A stretch of DNA of 24,900 bases, taken from assembly GCA_002347965.1 (NCBI GenBank), contig DDYN01000009.1:1-24900 (forward strand), in the 5' to 3' direction. A program made the position numbers and the translations under genes. Shown piece after piece: positions 1 to 6,891 of the stretch (position 1 is the first letter of the stretch; every line of letters begins with the position of its first letter). The notes under the pieces are model-generated. The model worked only from the letters and a program-made list of their open reading frames with translations, was not told the DNA's origin and did no database searches. Source of the stretch: UBA2233 sp002347965 [NCBI: Nitrospirae bacterium UBA2233] (GTDB taxonomy: Bacteria; UBA2233).

Positions 1-734
1 CCATCGTCAACGAGAACGATACGGTTAGCACCGAAGAAATTCGCTTTGGCGATAACGACAGGCTGTCTGCGGAAGTTGCGGGGCTCGTAGGGGCCGATAC
101 GCTCGTTTTGCTGAGCGATGTGGAAGGACTCTTTACGGATGACCCGAAGACAAACCCGTCAGCGAAGCTTATTTCAACGGTCGAGGCGGTAGGCGAATCG
201 TTGCTTGGTTCATTTAGCGAGTCGAAGTCGCAGCACGGAACCGGGGGAATCCAGTCCAAAATTTTGGCCGCCAAAATTGCGACGGAGCTAGGCCTCGGTG
301 TTTGGATTCTTCCCGGCCACAAAGAGGACGTGCTTTGCCAGGCGCTCGTCGAGAATAAGAGGATGGGAACGTTTTTTTTGCCCGCCAAAAACCCGCTCAA
401 CACGAAAAGGCACTGGATTTACCATACACTCAAGGTTAAAGGCGAAATCGTCGTCGATGCGGGCTGCGAAAAGGCGATCTTGCTCAAGGGCAAGAGTCTT
501 CTTGCTCAAGGGATTGTCGATGTTCGAGGAGATTTCTCAAGGCAGAGCACGGTCTGGATTCGCAATGCAGAAGGCCGGCTCCTCGGCAAAGGGCTCTGTG
601 GCCCCTCTTCTCAAGAGCTACGGGACTTTCTTGGCCTTAAGCCTGAAAAAGATAAGGATGCTGAAGCCCAAGAAAAGGGTAGGGGGGTCGAGGTAGTCCA
701 CAGGGACAACCTGATCTTGACGGCTCCCGCGTAA
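1..734 (+). CDS. proB: Glutamate 5-kinase, C-terminal part (5' end outside window)
   Basis: Glutamate 5-kinase phosphorylates L-glutamate with ATP to gamma-glutamyl phosphate, the first step of proline synthesis in the cytoplasm. The reading frame is open from position 3 and no start lies in the window, so only the last ~243 residues are present. The visible part contains NENDTVS followed by FGDNDRLSA, the substrate and nucleotide segment of the amino-acid kinase fold, then LLSDVEGLFTDDP and GTGGIQSKI(L)AAKIA, which are typical of ProB. The final ~100 residues (from about RHWIYHTLKVKGEIVVDAG) match a PUA domain, as in two-domain ProB enzymes. The tail beyond the PUA domain is charged and unremarkable. 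It lies 29 bases upstream of proA on the same strand, so the two are almost surely co-transcribed. The call is based on motifs and on the proBA context. Confidence 0.95.
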   Translation, partial: IVNENDTVSTEEIRFGDNDRLSAEVAGLVGADTLVLLSDVEGLFTDDPKTNPSAKLISTVEAVGESLLGSFSESKSQHGTGGIQSKILAAKIATELGLGVWILPGHKEDVLCQALVENKRMGTFFLPAKNPLNTKRHWIYHTLKVKGEIVVDAGCEKAILLKGKSLLAQGIVDVRGDFSRQSTVWIRNAEGRLLGKGLCGPSSQELRDFLGLKPEKDKDAEAQEKGRGVEVVHRDNLILTAPA

Positions 735-763
735 AACTTTTATCCAACCAGAAAGGTTAGCGC

Positions 764-2017
764 ATGGATCAGACACCCCCGGGTTGGCTTGTTTCGCTTA
801 AAAAAGCCCAGAGGCAGCTTGCGTTGTCCACTCGCGCCAAGAAGGACCAGGCGCTCCTCGAAGCAGCAAACAGGCTTCAAGAGAACGCGGGGATCCTGCT
901 CGAAGCCAACGCGTCAGATTCGGCTCGGGCCGAGTCGCAGGGTATGAAAAAATCTATGGTCGACAGGCTCTTGCTTACGCCGGAACGGATCAAGGCCATG
1001 GCGGACGGGCTGCGGGAGGTTGCCGCGCTCGATGACCCCGTAGGAAGCATCGCGCATATCCAGGTTCGCCCCAACGGCTTACAGGTTGGCAAGATGCGAA
1101 TTCCATTGGGGGTCGTTTTAATCATCTACGAATCCAGGCCTAACGTGACGATCGACGCCGCCGCGTTGTGCATGAAATCGGGAAACGGTTGCATTCTAAA
1201 AGGGGGTCGCGAGGCGTTCGAGACGAACCAGGCCTTGATCGGGATTTTTAAGGATTCCCTAGAAGCCGCCGGGCTTCCGCAAGATGCCGTTCATCTCTTG
1301 CCGATGGCGTCACGATCGGAGCTGCCCCAGCTTCTTTCTCTTGCCGGCTGGATAGACCTTGCGATCCCGCGGGGAGGAGAAGACCTGATTCGTTTCGTGA
1401 CGGAGCATGCGAGGGTCCCCGTCGTTCAGCACTTCAAGGGGGTTTGCCATGCATTCCTCGAGGCCTCGGCAGACCTTGATATGGCCAAAGCGGTCGTCAT
1501 CAACGCAAAGACGAGCCGGCCTTCTGTGTGCAACGCGTTAGAGACCCTGCTGGTGGATGACAAGCTTTCGCAAGCGTTCCTCGAGGAGCTTTTCACGGCG
1601 CTGCTAAAGGCTGGAATCGAGGTTCGGGCTTGCCCCGAGCTCTACGGACAATTCGGCCGCCTAGGGCTTGCAAAAGCCTCCGATGAGGACTTTGGCCGGG
1701 AATTTCTTGAGATGACCCTGGCCGCAAAGCGCGTCCAAGGCCTTAAGGGGGCTATTGAGCACATCGAGCGCTTCGGCTCGCTCCATACCGAAACGATCGT
1801 TACAAGCGACCTTCGATGCGCAGAGACGTTTCTTCGGCATGTGGAGGCTTCTTGCGTCATGGTCAACGCCTCGACTAGGTTTAACGACGGGTTTGAGCTG
1901 GGGCTTGGCGCGGAGATTGGGATTTCCACCTCGAAGCTCCACGCCTTCGGCCCGATGGGCCTTCGTGAGCTGACCACGGAGAAGTTCGTCGTCGTCGGAA
2001 ACGGGCAGGTTCGCTAG
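764..2017 (+). CDS. proA: Gamma-glutamyl phosphate reductase
   Basis: ProA reduces gamma-glutamyl phosphate with NADPH to glutamate-5-semialdehyde, the second step of proline synthesis. The 417-residue length is normal for the family. The protein has the aldehyde-dehydrogenase-like fold. The motif IYESRPNVT lies at residues 121-129, SGNGCILKGGREA at 139-151 and IPRGGEDL at 201-208. The catalytic cysteine is C256 in RPSVCNALETLLV. The C-terminal region has NASTRFNDGFELGLGAEIGIST, which is highly characteristic. The ATG start is preceded by AAAGG with 7 bases of spacing. It follows proB, which makes the substrate, and abuts nadD, whose TTG start begins two bases after the stop. Nothing is truncated or unusual. 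Confidence 0.98.
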   Translation: MDQTPPGWLVSLKKAQRQLALSTRAKKDQALLEAANRLQENAGILLEANASDSARAESQGMKKSMVDRLLLTPERIKAMADGLREVAALDDPVGSIAHIQVRPNGLQVGKMRIPLGVVLIIYESRPNVTIDAAALCMKSGNGCILKGGREAFETNQALIGIFKDSLEAAGLPQDAVHLLPMASRSELPQLLSLAGWIDLAIPRGGEDLIRFVTEHARVPVVQHFKGVCHAFLEASADLDMAKAVVINAKTSRPSVCNALETLLVDDKLSQAFLEELFTALLKAGIEVRACPELYGQFGRLGLAKASDEDFGREFLEMTLAAKRVQGLKGAIEHIERFGSLHTETIVTSDLRCAETFLRHVEASCVMVNASTRFNDGFELGLGAEIGISTSKLHAFGPMGLRELTTEKFVVVGNGQVR

Positions 2018-2018
2018 G

Positions 2019-2711
2019 TTGCAAACAGCCGTCTCGTTGGGTATTTTCGGGGGGACGTTCGATCCGGTACACATCGGACACCTAAGGGGCGCGGAGGAAG
2101 TGGCGGAGCTTTTGGGGATCGAGCGCGTCCTGTTTGTACCGACGGGTTTTGCCAGGCATAAAGATCTTGCAAGCCTTGCCTCTCCGGAGGATAGGCTCAC
2201 GATGCTCGAGCTGGCCGTCGCTTCCAACCCAAGGTTCGGTGTGTTGCGCTACGAAATAGAGCACCCGGAGCATGCCTCGTACACCTACTATACGCTCAGG
2301 CATCTTCATGAAACCGTCCTTTCGAGCGGACAGAAGCCTTTTTTGATCCTTGGGGAGGACGCGTTCGCGGGGTTTCCAAAATGGCACCGGTTTCAAGAGA
2401 TGCTCGAAATGTGCCATATCGCCGTGATGGCAAGGCCCCCGATCGGCCTTCCTTCTATTCCTGCTGCCCTTAAAGGGCTAGAGAGCCAGGCCGTTTCTTC
2501 TGAAGTCTTGCATGTTCGCCTCCAGAGCGGCAACGACCTCTACGAGTGCCGTATCACGCCGCTTGACATCTCTTCGAGTCGGGTTCGAGAGAGGCTTTTG
2601 GCCGGACGGTCCGTTCGTTACCTCGTCCCCGAGGAAGCCTTTCGCTTTATCCAAGAAAGAGGGCTTTATCGAAAGCCCACAGAGAAACCAAAGCAAAAGG
2701 AGGCTGAATGA
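2019..2711 (+). CDS. nadD: Nicotinate-nucleotide adenylyltransferase
   Basis: NadD transfers AMP from ATP to nicotinate mononucleotide, giving deamido-NAD in the NAD synthesis pathway. The 230-residue protein opens with the nucleotidyltransferase signature GGTFDPVHIGHL (residues 11-22, with the HxGH motif at 18-21). It ends with the second signature ISSSRVRERL, the ISSTxIR-type ATP-binding loop. The middle has FVPTGFARHKD and an ILGEDAFAGFPKWHRFQEM segment typical of NadD. The start is TTG at 2019. The shine-dalgarno is only moderate (AGG-type), and coupling to the proA stop two bases upstream probably helps. The 3' end overlaps rsfS in an ATGA junction. The nadD-rsfS pairing is common in bacteria and supports the assignment. 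Confidence 0.96.
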   Translation: MQTAVSLGIFGGTFDPVHIGHLRGAEEVAELLGIERVLFVPTGFARHKDLASLASPEDRLTMLELAVASNPRFGVLRYEIEHPEHASYTYYTLRHLHETVLSSGQKPFLILGEDAFAGFPKWHRFQEMLEMCHIAVMARPPIGLPSIPAALKGLESQAVSSEVLHVRLQSGNDLYECRITPLDISSSRVRERLLAGRSVRYLVPEEAFRFIQERGLYRKPTEKPKQKEAE

Positions 2712-3085
2712 GATTTCAAGCGAACTCCCTAGTACAAAAACTCTTGGAGATCGCGAACGATAAAAAAGCGGAGAATCAGGCCGTATACAGGGTATCTCCG
2801 GTAGTGGACTATGCGGATACCCTGATTATTTTGACAATCCACAACCCAAACCATGCCAAGGCCGTAACCGAGGCGATGACTCAGGGTGCAAAGCCGGCAT
2901 TCGGGCCGCCTCTTTCGATCGAAGGCCAGGACACGAACTGGGCCATTCTGGACTATGGCGACGTGATTGTCCACCTTTTCGAGAAGGAGGCCAGGGAGTA
3001 CTACGATCTTGACGGCCTTTGGATGGATATGCGCTCCGAGCAAACAAGCGCGTTACCCGTTTCTTCGCGTGGCTTCCTGGGATAG
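2708..3085 (+). CDS. rsfS: Ribosomal silencing factor RsfS (Iojap family)
   Basis: RsfS binds ribosomal protein uL14 (L14) on the 50S subunit and blocks subunit joining, slowing translation when nutrients run short. The 125-residue protein shows the Iojap/RsfS pattern: an N-terminal helix (LVQKLLEIANDKKAENQAVYRV), SVVDYAD-like PVVDYADTLII, and then the hallmark WAILDYGDVIVHLF (78-91) followed by REYYDLDGLWMD. The ATG overlaps the nadD stop (ATGA) and has a strong AGGAGG shine-dalgarno inside the nadD 3' end. About the last 15 residues (SEQTSALPVSSRGFLG) run past the usual LW-D core and overlap the proposed start of the next gene. Assignment is from motif recognition plus the classic nadD neighbourhood. 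Confidence 0.96.
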   Translation: MRFQANSLVQKLLEIANDKKAENQAVYRVSPVVDYADTLIILTIHNPNHAKAVTEAMTQGAKPAFGPPLSIEGQDTNWAILDYGDVIVHLFEKEAREYYDLDGLWMDMRSEQTSALPVSSRGFLG

Positions 3086-3869
3086 CCCTTTTCGGTGGGC
3101 TAAACAGGGGTTTCTAGCGTTAGGAGGTGCTCTGCTCGAGCCAGAGTGTCCGTTGTGCAATACCCCCGTCTTCTTCCATCCAGGGTCATTGCTTTGTGCC
3201 GCCTGCGAAAAGGACCTCTTGGCTCTTCGATTGTCCGGGCCTGTCTGCTCCCGCTGTGCCCTTCCCCTTAAAGAGGGTGAACCTGACCCCTGCGTTAGAT
3301 GTAGGCTTGGTCCGTTGGCGCTCCAAAGGACGAGCGCTTTCTTCAGCTACGAAGGGGCGGTACGTTCCTTGCTCGTACTTTGGAAGAAGAGGGCGAACCC
3401 GGGCCTTCGACGTTATCTTCTTCGAATATGGACTTCAAGCTTGCAAGAAAGGCTTCCACCGTTTCCCCCGGGGGCCGTAGTGGTGGGGGTTGAGCCTCAT
3501 CCAAATCGTCTCCTGGCCAGAGGGTTCGATCCTGTCCTACCGTTTGTGCGTTCTTTGTCCGAGTCTTTTCGCATTCCAACCCTACGCGCTCTCGTGCGAA
3601 CGCGCGATGTTCCTCATCAAGCCGCCCTTCCTGCCAGGCAGCGAGAAAAGAACGTCAAGGGAAGCTTTCTGCTGAGGTCCGGGGTGGATAGCAAGGTTCA
3701 AGGCCGTCCGGTTGTGCTCGTAGATGACGTGATGACGACGGGGGCCACGCTGAACGAGGCTGCAAAGGCACTAAGGAAGGCCAAGCCCGGTTATATTCTA
3801 GGGGTTGTTTTTGCAAGGACGCTTAAGGGTAGGCAAGGCTTCTCCTTACTCTCGAAACCAAGGGGGTGA
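3069..3869 (+). CDS. ComF family phosphoribosyltransferase-like protein
   Basis: ComF proteins combine an N-terminal zinc-binding region with a phosphoribosyltransferase (PRTase)-type domain and are required for DNA uptake in competent bacteria; their exact biochemical role is not settled. Four cysteine pairs are visible (numbering from the GTG): CPLC (27-30), CAAC (43-46), CSRC (60-63) and CVRC (75-78), consistent with a zinc ribbon. The C-terminal half has VVGVEPHPNRLLARGFDP and the PRPP-binding loop VVLVDDVMTTGAT, then a helix typical of ComF. The frame is open further upstream inside rsfS. I chose the GTG at 3069, overlapping the rsfS end by 17 bases, because the earlier candidates would make a long low-complexity extension; no good shine-dalgarno is seen, so the start is uncertain. 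The 3' end overlaps mglA tail to tail by 24 bases. Confidence 0.88.
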   Translation: MASWDSPFRWAKQGFLALGGALLEPECPLCNTPVFFHPGSLLCAACEKDLLALRLSGPVCSRCALPLKEGEPDPCVRCRLGPLALQRTSAFFSYEGAVRSLLVLWKKRANPGLRRYLLRIWTSSLQERLPPFPPGAVVVGVEPHPNRLLARGFDPVLPFVRSLSESFRIPTLRALVRTRDVPHQAALPARQREKNVKGSFLLRSGVDSKVQGRPVVLVDDVMTTGATLNEAAKALRKAKPGYILGVVFARTLKGRQGFSLLSKPRG

Positions 3870-4469
3870 CCCCTTTTGGTCGGCGCTCGATCGTAAGGCG
3901 GACTCTTTTGTGCTCTTAGAGATGGCGTCAAATGTCTCGAGTACGCCTTTCCCCTCGATTGCGATAGCCTCTATAAAGGGGGCCTTCCAAGGGTTTAGCT
4001 CTGCTTCGAGCGTAGAGATCGGAAGGATGTCTGGAAGGTCCCGCTTGTTGTACTGGATGACGATGGGCAGGCTATTCGGGTCTTGTCCTTGTTCGCGTAA
4101 AAACACGATAAGCTCTTCAAGGGCCGCCTTATTGGCCGTCTCGGCTGTAGCCTGCGAATCGTACACCATGACGATGCCATCTGCCCCCCTGAGGACAACT
4201 TTTCTTGCTTCCTTGTAAATCACTTGCCCAGGTACGGTGTAGGCATGGCAACGAACCTTAAAGTTTCTCTCGAGCGTATCTGCAACGTTCAGAAAGTCGA
4301 AGAACAGCGTGCGCTCGTTGGCCGTGGGTACAATCAAAAACTGTCTAGATTCTTTGTTAGGGAGGATGGCATGGAGCTTCTCTAGGTTGGTTGTCTTGCC
4401 CGACAAGGCCGGGCCGGAGTAGACGACCTTTAGTATGACCTCCCTGTTGGCGTAGTGAATAAAAGGCAT
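3846..4469 (-). CDS. mglA: MglA-like small GTPase
   Basis: MglA is a Ras-like GTPase that sets cell polarity and drives gliding or type IV pilus motility in Myxococcus; homologues occur widely in bacteria. The 207-residue protein matches it closely. The P-loop is GPALSGKTT (residues 19-27), preceded by the MglA-type N-terminus FIHYANREVILKVVYSG. ERTLFFDFL lies at 52-60, the switch region with TVPGQ at 78-82, and the guanine-specificity motif NKRD at 141-144. The C-terminal ~20 residues are non-conserved. The ATG has a GAGGGG shine-dalgarno. No MglB (roadblock/LC7 GAP partner) gene is adjacent, which is unlike many MglA loci. Upstream on the same strand are a small candidate ORF and the histidine phosphatase. 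The 3' end overlaps the comF-like gene on the other strand. Confidence 0.93.
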   Translation of the reverse strand: MPFIHYANREVILKVVYSGPALSGKTTNLEKLHAILPNKESRQFLIVPTANERTLFFDFLNVADTLERNFKVRCHAYTVPGQVIYKEARKVVLRGADGIVMVYDSQATAETANKAALEELIVFLREQGQDPNSLPIVIQYNKRDLPDILPISTLEAELNPWKAPFIEAIAIEGKGVLETFDAISKSTKESALRSSADQKGSPPWFRE

Positions 4470-4470
4470 T

Positions 4471-4626
4471 TCAACGCCCCTCGATCAATGCTGGTTTGTC
4501 CTTGAAGGGATCTGGGGTTACAAGCCAGGAAAGCCTTTCTGGGGAAGAAACATCGTCCGGTAAGCCTTCGTAGGCCGGGGCGATCAACCGGGCTGTCCCC
4601 CGTAAATCATACACTCCCGAGAACAT
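4471..4626 (-). CDS. Possible small ORF coupled to mglA
   Basis: A 51-codon frame lies between the histidine phosphatase and mglA. From its ATG at 4626 it reads MFSGVYDLRG and ends KDKPALIEGR. Its stop TGA is separated from the mglA ATG by a single base (TGAAATG), and it overlaps the phosphatase 3' end by 20 bases. A GTG at 4614 is an alternative start. There is no clear shine-dalgarno, but the overlap would allow translational coupling. I recognise no domain, and it is too short to judge by codon use. It could be a real small protein, or simply the intergenic stretch that supplies the mglA ribosome-binding site. The function is unknown. Confidence 0.3.
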   Translation of the reverse strand: MFSGVYDLRGTARLIAPAYEGLPDDVSSPERLSWLVTPDPFKDKPALIEGR

Positions 4627-5260
4627 TCGCATTGAAGCGGATGTAGGAGCGTTGCCAAAGCTCCCCGATTTCGGGAACCAGGTTGACGCCTTTGATTTCC
4701 GCAAGGCCTGCATGAACTTGAATTCCGCTGACAGAGCCGTTATCTATGCGTATGCGCCGAAATTCTTTTAGTGGAAGCCTCATATAATAAGCAAGGGCCG
4801 CACGGATGACGTCTCCGTGCGAAACGACGGCGAACGTCGCGGCAGGCCGATCTTTTGATGTCTCTTCGAGAAAAGCCGCGGCGCGCTCCTGAACCCGGAT
4901 GATCGGCTCGATTCCTTGCCCCGGGTCGAAGGATGGGTCTTTTAGGTAGCGGAAGTAATTAGGGTTCTCTATGAGCTCCGAAAAAAGCCTGCCTTCCCAG
5001 ACCCCGTAGCCAACCTCGCGGAGCGCTTGAGCGGGGGTAGGATCAAGCCGGAGTTCTTTGGCAAGGATTTCTGCACTCTCCATAGTCCTAGAATAGGGAG
5101 AGCAGTACAGCCTTTCAATCGACAGCCCCCTTAGTGCTCGGGCGGCCCAGCGCATCTGAGCCTTTCCCGTTTCGTTTAGGCCCGTCTCGGACGTTCCCAT
5201 GACGCGCTGGGCCTTATTCCAGTCTGTTTCCCCATGGCGAACGAGAACAATGAGCCCCAT
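4607..5260 (-). CDS. Histidine phosphatase family protein
   Basis: This belongs to the phosphoglycerate-mutase-like histidine phosphatase superfamily, in which an active-site histidine is transiently phosphorylated. The 217-residue protein starts LIVLVRHGETDWN with the catalytic RHG at residues 8-10 (nucleophile H9). It has CSPYSRTMESAEIL, a phosphate-pocket arginine motif, at about 53-66, the acid E82 in REVGYGVWEG, and the second histidine H148 in VVSHGDVIRAAL. This pattern matches broad-specificity phosphatases and CobC/RNase H-PGM types rather than true glycolytic mutase; a true GpmA is found elsewhere in the window. The substrate cannot be read from sequence. The ATG directly follows the thyX stop (TAGATG) with a GGAGGA shine-dalgarno, so the two are co-transcribed. 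Confidence 0.9.
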   Translation of the reverse strand: MGLIVLVRHGETDWNKAQRVMGTSETGLNETGKAQMRWAARALRGLSIERLYCSPYSRTMESAEILAKELRLDPTPAQALREVGYGVWEGRLFSELIENPNYFRYLKDPSFDPGQGIEPIIRVQERAAAFLEETSKDRPAATFAVVSHGDVIRAALAYYMRLPLKEFRRIRIDNGSVSGIQVHAGLAEIKGVNLVPEIGELWQRSYIRFNANVLGSV

Positions 5261-5998
5261 CTAATCCTCCGCCAAAAAAACGTCTTGCTTATGAGGGCGG
5301 GCTTTTGAGAGGGGACATTTCCTGTATGCCTCGTAAGGCTCGTCGCAAAAGCCTTGCCTTGCAGGCCCGCACTTGGGCTGGAGGAAGACTCCCAGCAAAG
5401 GGGCGGCTTTTTTGACCTCTCTACGCATTCCGAGGGCCAGCCTTCGAATTTCCCATTGCGCTCGGAAGCAAAGCCTTAAATCGGCGATGTGCAACAACTC
5501 GGCGTAGTTCACGCAGACCTGGAGGTTGGATACGACGGCTTGAGGTAGGATAAATCGTGCATCCTCCGCAGGAATCCCAGCCTGAAGCGCCTTTTGGTAC
5601 AACGCAAAGGATTTCAGCATGTGGGCCTTGTAGGCCTCGGAAAGAGGGCCTTGCTGCCAGGTCTTGGGAGTGGCAAACATTTTTTTTGGACCTTCCGAAT
5701 CGAGCTTAATGTAGCGCTGGGATTGCTGTTCGAAGCTGATCCCGATGCGATGGCGGACAAGCTGGTGGGATGCGGTCCTCGAGAGCCCTTCGATGCCAAA
5801 CCAGAACACCACTTGCTCCAAAGGAGATGTATGACCCGTTTTGAGCCGCTCCAGAATAAACGCCTGAAGCTTTTCGGGGGGTGTTTCCCTGGCCTCTTCC
5901 CAGATTTCTATCGGAGATTTCTTAGAGTAGCAGGTTCTGTAAGCCACGTACAGCATGCGTAGCGGCTCCTGGGTACAGGAAAGCATGCGAACATGCAA
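5261..5998 (-). CDS. thyX: FAD-dependent thymidylate synthase ThyX
   Basis: ThyX methylates dUMP to dTMP using methylene-tetrahydrofolate as carbon donor and reduced FAD as hydride carrier, replacing ThyA. The 245-residue protein begins MHVRMLSCTQEP, aligning with the usual ThyX N-terminus. It contains HTSPLEQVVFWF (56-67), the dUMP/FAD motif beginning RHR at 82-84, and LCFRAQWEIRRLA, the region equivalent to the AQWEI signature with its folate/dUMP-contacting arginine. The signature reads RHRIGISFEQQSQRY, one residue longer than the textbook RHRxxSxxxxSxR spacing. The start is TTG with AAGGA 8-9 bases upstream; an in-frame ATG lies at 5986, but the TTG start fits homologues better. The gene abuts the histidine phosphatase downstream. 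The following C-terminal segment (FLQPKCGPARQGFCDEPYEAYRKCP) is cysteine-bearing and also seen in some ThyX. Confidence 0.93.
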   Translation of the reverse strand: MHVRMLSCTQEPLRMLYVAYRTCYSKKSPIEIWEEARETPPEKLQAFILERLKTGHTSPLEQVVFWFGIEGLSRTASHQLVRHRIGISFEQQSQRYIKLDSEGPKKMFATPKTWQQGPLSEAYKAHMLKSFALYQKALQAGIPAEDARFILPQAVVSNLQVCVNYAELLHIADLRLCFRAQWEIRRLALGMRREVKKAAPLLGVFLQPKCGPARQGFCDEPYEAYRKCPLSKARPHKQDVFLAED

Positions 5999-6030
5999 CC
6001 TAGTCTTCCTTCGTGGTTTTAGGGTAAGCT

Positions 6031-6885
6031 TTGGTATCTCTGTGCTACCGTTTAAGTGTAACTAAGGTTGTGGGTTCGAGTCTATCTCTTGTGAAGATAT
6101 TCCGACGTTTAAGGTATCCAAGGAACCTAAGGCAGAGTGTTGGCGTTGTTTTGATCGTGCTTACCTTTTTTTTGTCTAGCGGAATCGGGGCTTTCTTCGG
6201 GATTCGTTCTCTTTATAGGAATAGGGGTATCATTACCTCGTTGATATCGCACGATGTGGATGCAACGGCGTTGGTTCAGCCGCTGACCCCAGTGTCCGTA
6301 CGCTCTGAGCTGGGTGATTTTGAGATTCCCATCAACCTTCCGGATGTCGTGCGCATTGCCGTCCCCGTGCGCAAGATGTTGGACGTTCCCGTAAAAGAGG
6401 AGTTTCTGGTGCCCGTGAATATGACGGTTCACGTGCCCATTGACCAGGAGGTTTTCATCAAAGCGGAGTTCCCCGTTGAGGTTTCCGTACCGCTAGATGG
6501 CATCCGCCTCAAGGCACGCCCTTTCGGCTTGCCGGCCATCCCGGTTACCCTTCAAGGCTCGCTGCCTCTCAAGCTGACCGTGCCCTTTGCAAGGACGGTT
6601 CGCATCAAAACAGACGTCGAGGTCCCGATAAGGCGCGTCTTCACGGTTCCTTTTCGTAAGACGCTCCGAGTGCCCCTGAATTTTGACCTAGCTCTCGACC
6701 TCCCGATTCAACGCCTCATTCGGGTCCACTTTGACGGGCCGCTCAAGCTCAAGGCCAAGATTACCGAAGAGATGCCCGTGCGCGCGCGGTTTCACGTAGG
6801 CCTTACAAAAGACGGCAGAATCGCGGTAGATCAGCCTTCTGTCGCATCCAAAAAAGAGGGGGCAATGCCGGCATTGCCCCCTTGA
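6031..6885 (+). CDS. Membrane-anchored protein with proline-punctuated hydrophobic repeats, unknown function
   Basis: I do not recognise this 284-residue protein as any named family. After a basic N-terminus (FRRLRYPRNLR) comes one hydrophobic segment at about residues 36-58 (SVGVVLIVLTFFLSSG and on), consistent with an uncleaved signal anchor placing the rest outside the inner membrane. From about 98 to 250 it has repeated hydrophobic-Pro-hydrophobic triplets (VPV, VPI, VPF, VPL, IPV), with prolines at 100, 112, 120, 128, 136, 148, 154, 171, 179, 185, 199, 207, 215, 225 and 249. The spacing is often exactly 8. Alternating hydrophobic and charged residues between them suggest beta strands. 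The start is TTG at 6031 with AGGG upstream; GTG codons at 6070 and 6091 are alternatives. The last residues are encoded by the palindrome that terminates the opposing fadA transcript. It stands alone between divergent thyX and convergent fadA. Confidence 0.8.
   Translation: MVSLCYRLSVTKVVGSSLSLVKIFRRLRYPRNLRQSVGVVLIVLTFFLSSGIGAFFGIRSLYRNRGIITSLISHDVDATALVQPLTPVSVRSELGDFEIPINLPDVVRIAVPVRKMLDVPVKEEFLVPVNMTVHVPIDQEVFIKAEFPVEVSVPLDGIRLKARPFGLPAIPVTLQGSLPLKLTVPFARTVRIKTDVEVPIRRVFTVPFRKTLRVPLNFDLALDLPIQRLIRVHFDGPLKLKAKITEEMPVRARFHVGLTKDGRIAVDQPSVASKKEGAMPALPP
6857..6882 (-). terminator. Rho-independent terminator of the fad genes
   Basis: A perfect 26-base palindrome has half-site AGGGGGCAATGCC followed directly by its complement. 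On the minus strand it is followed by C and then six T residues (6855-6850), giving a strong hairpin with a U tract 9 bases past the thiolase stop. On the plus strand there is no T run after it. It lies within the last codons of the opposing repeat-protein gene, whose stop is at 6883-6885. Confidence 0.85.
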
Positions 6886-6891
6886 TGCCCC

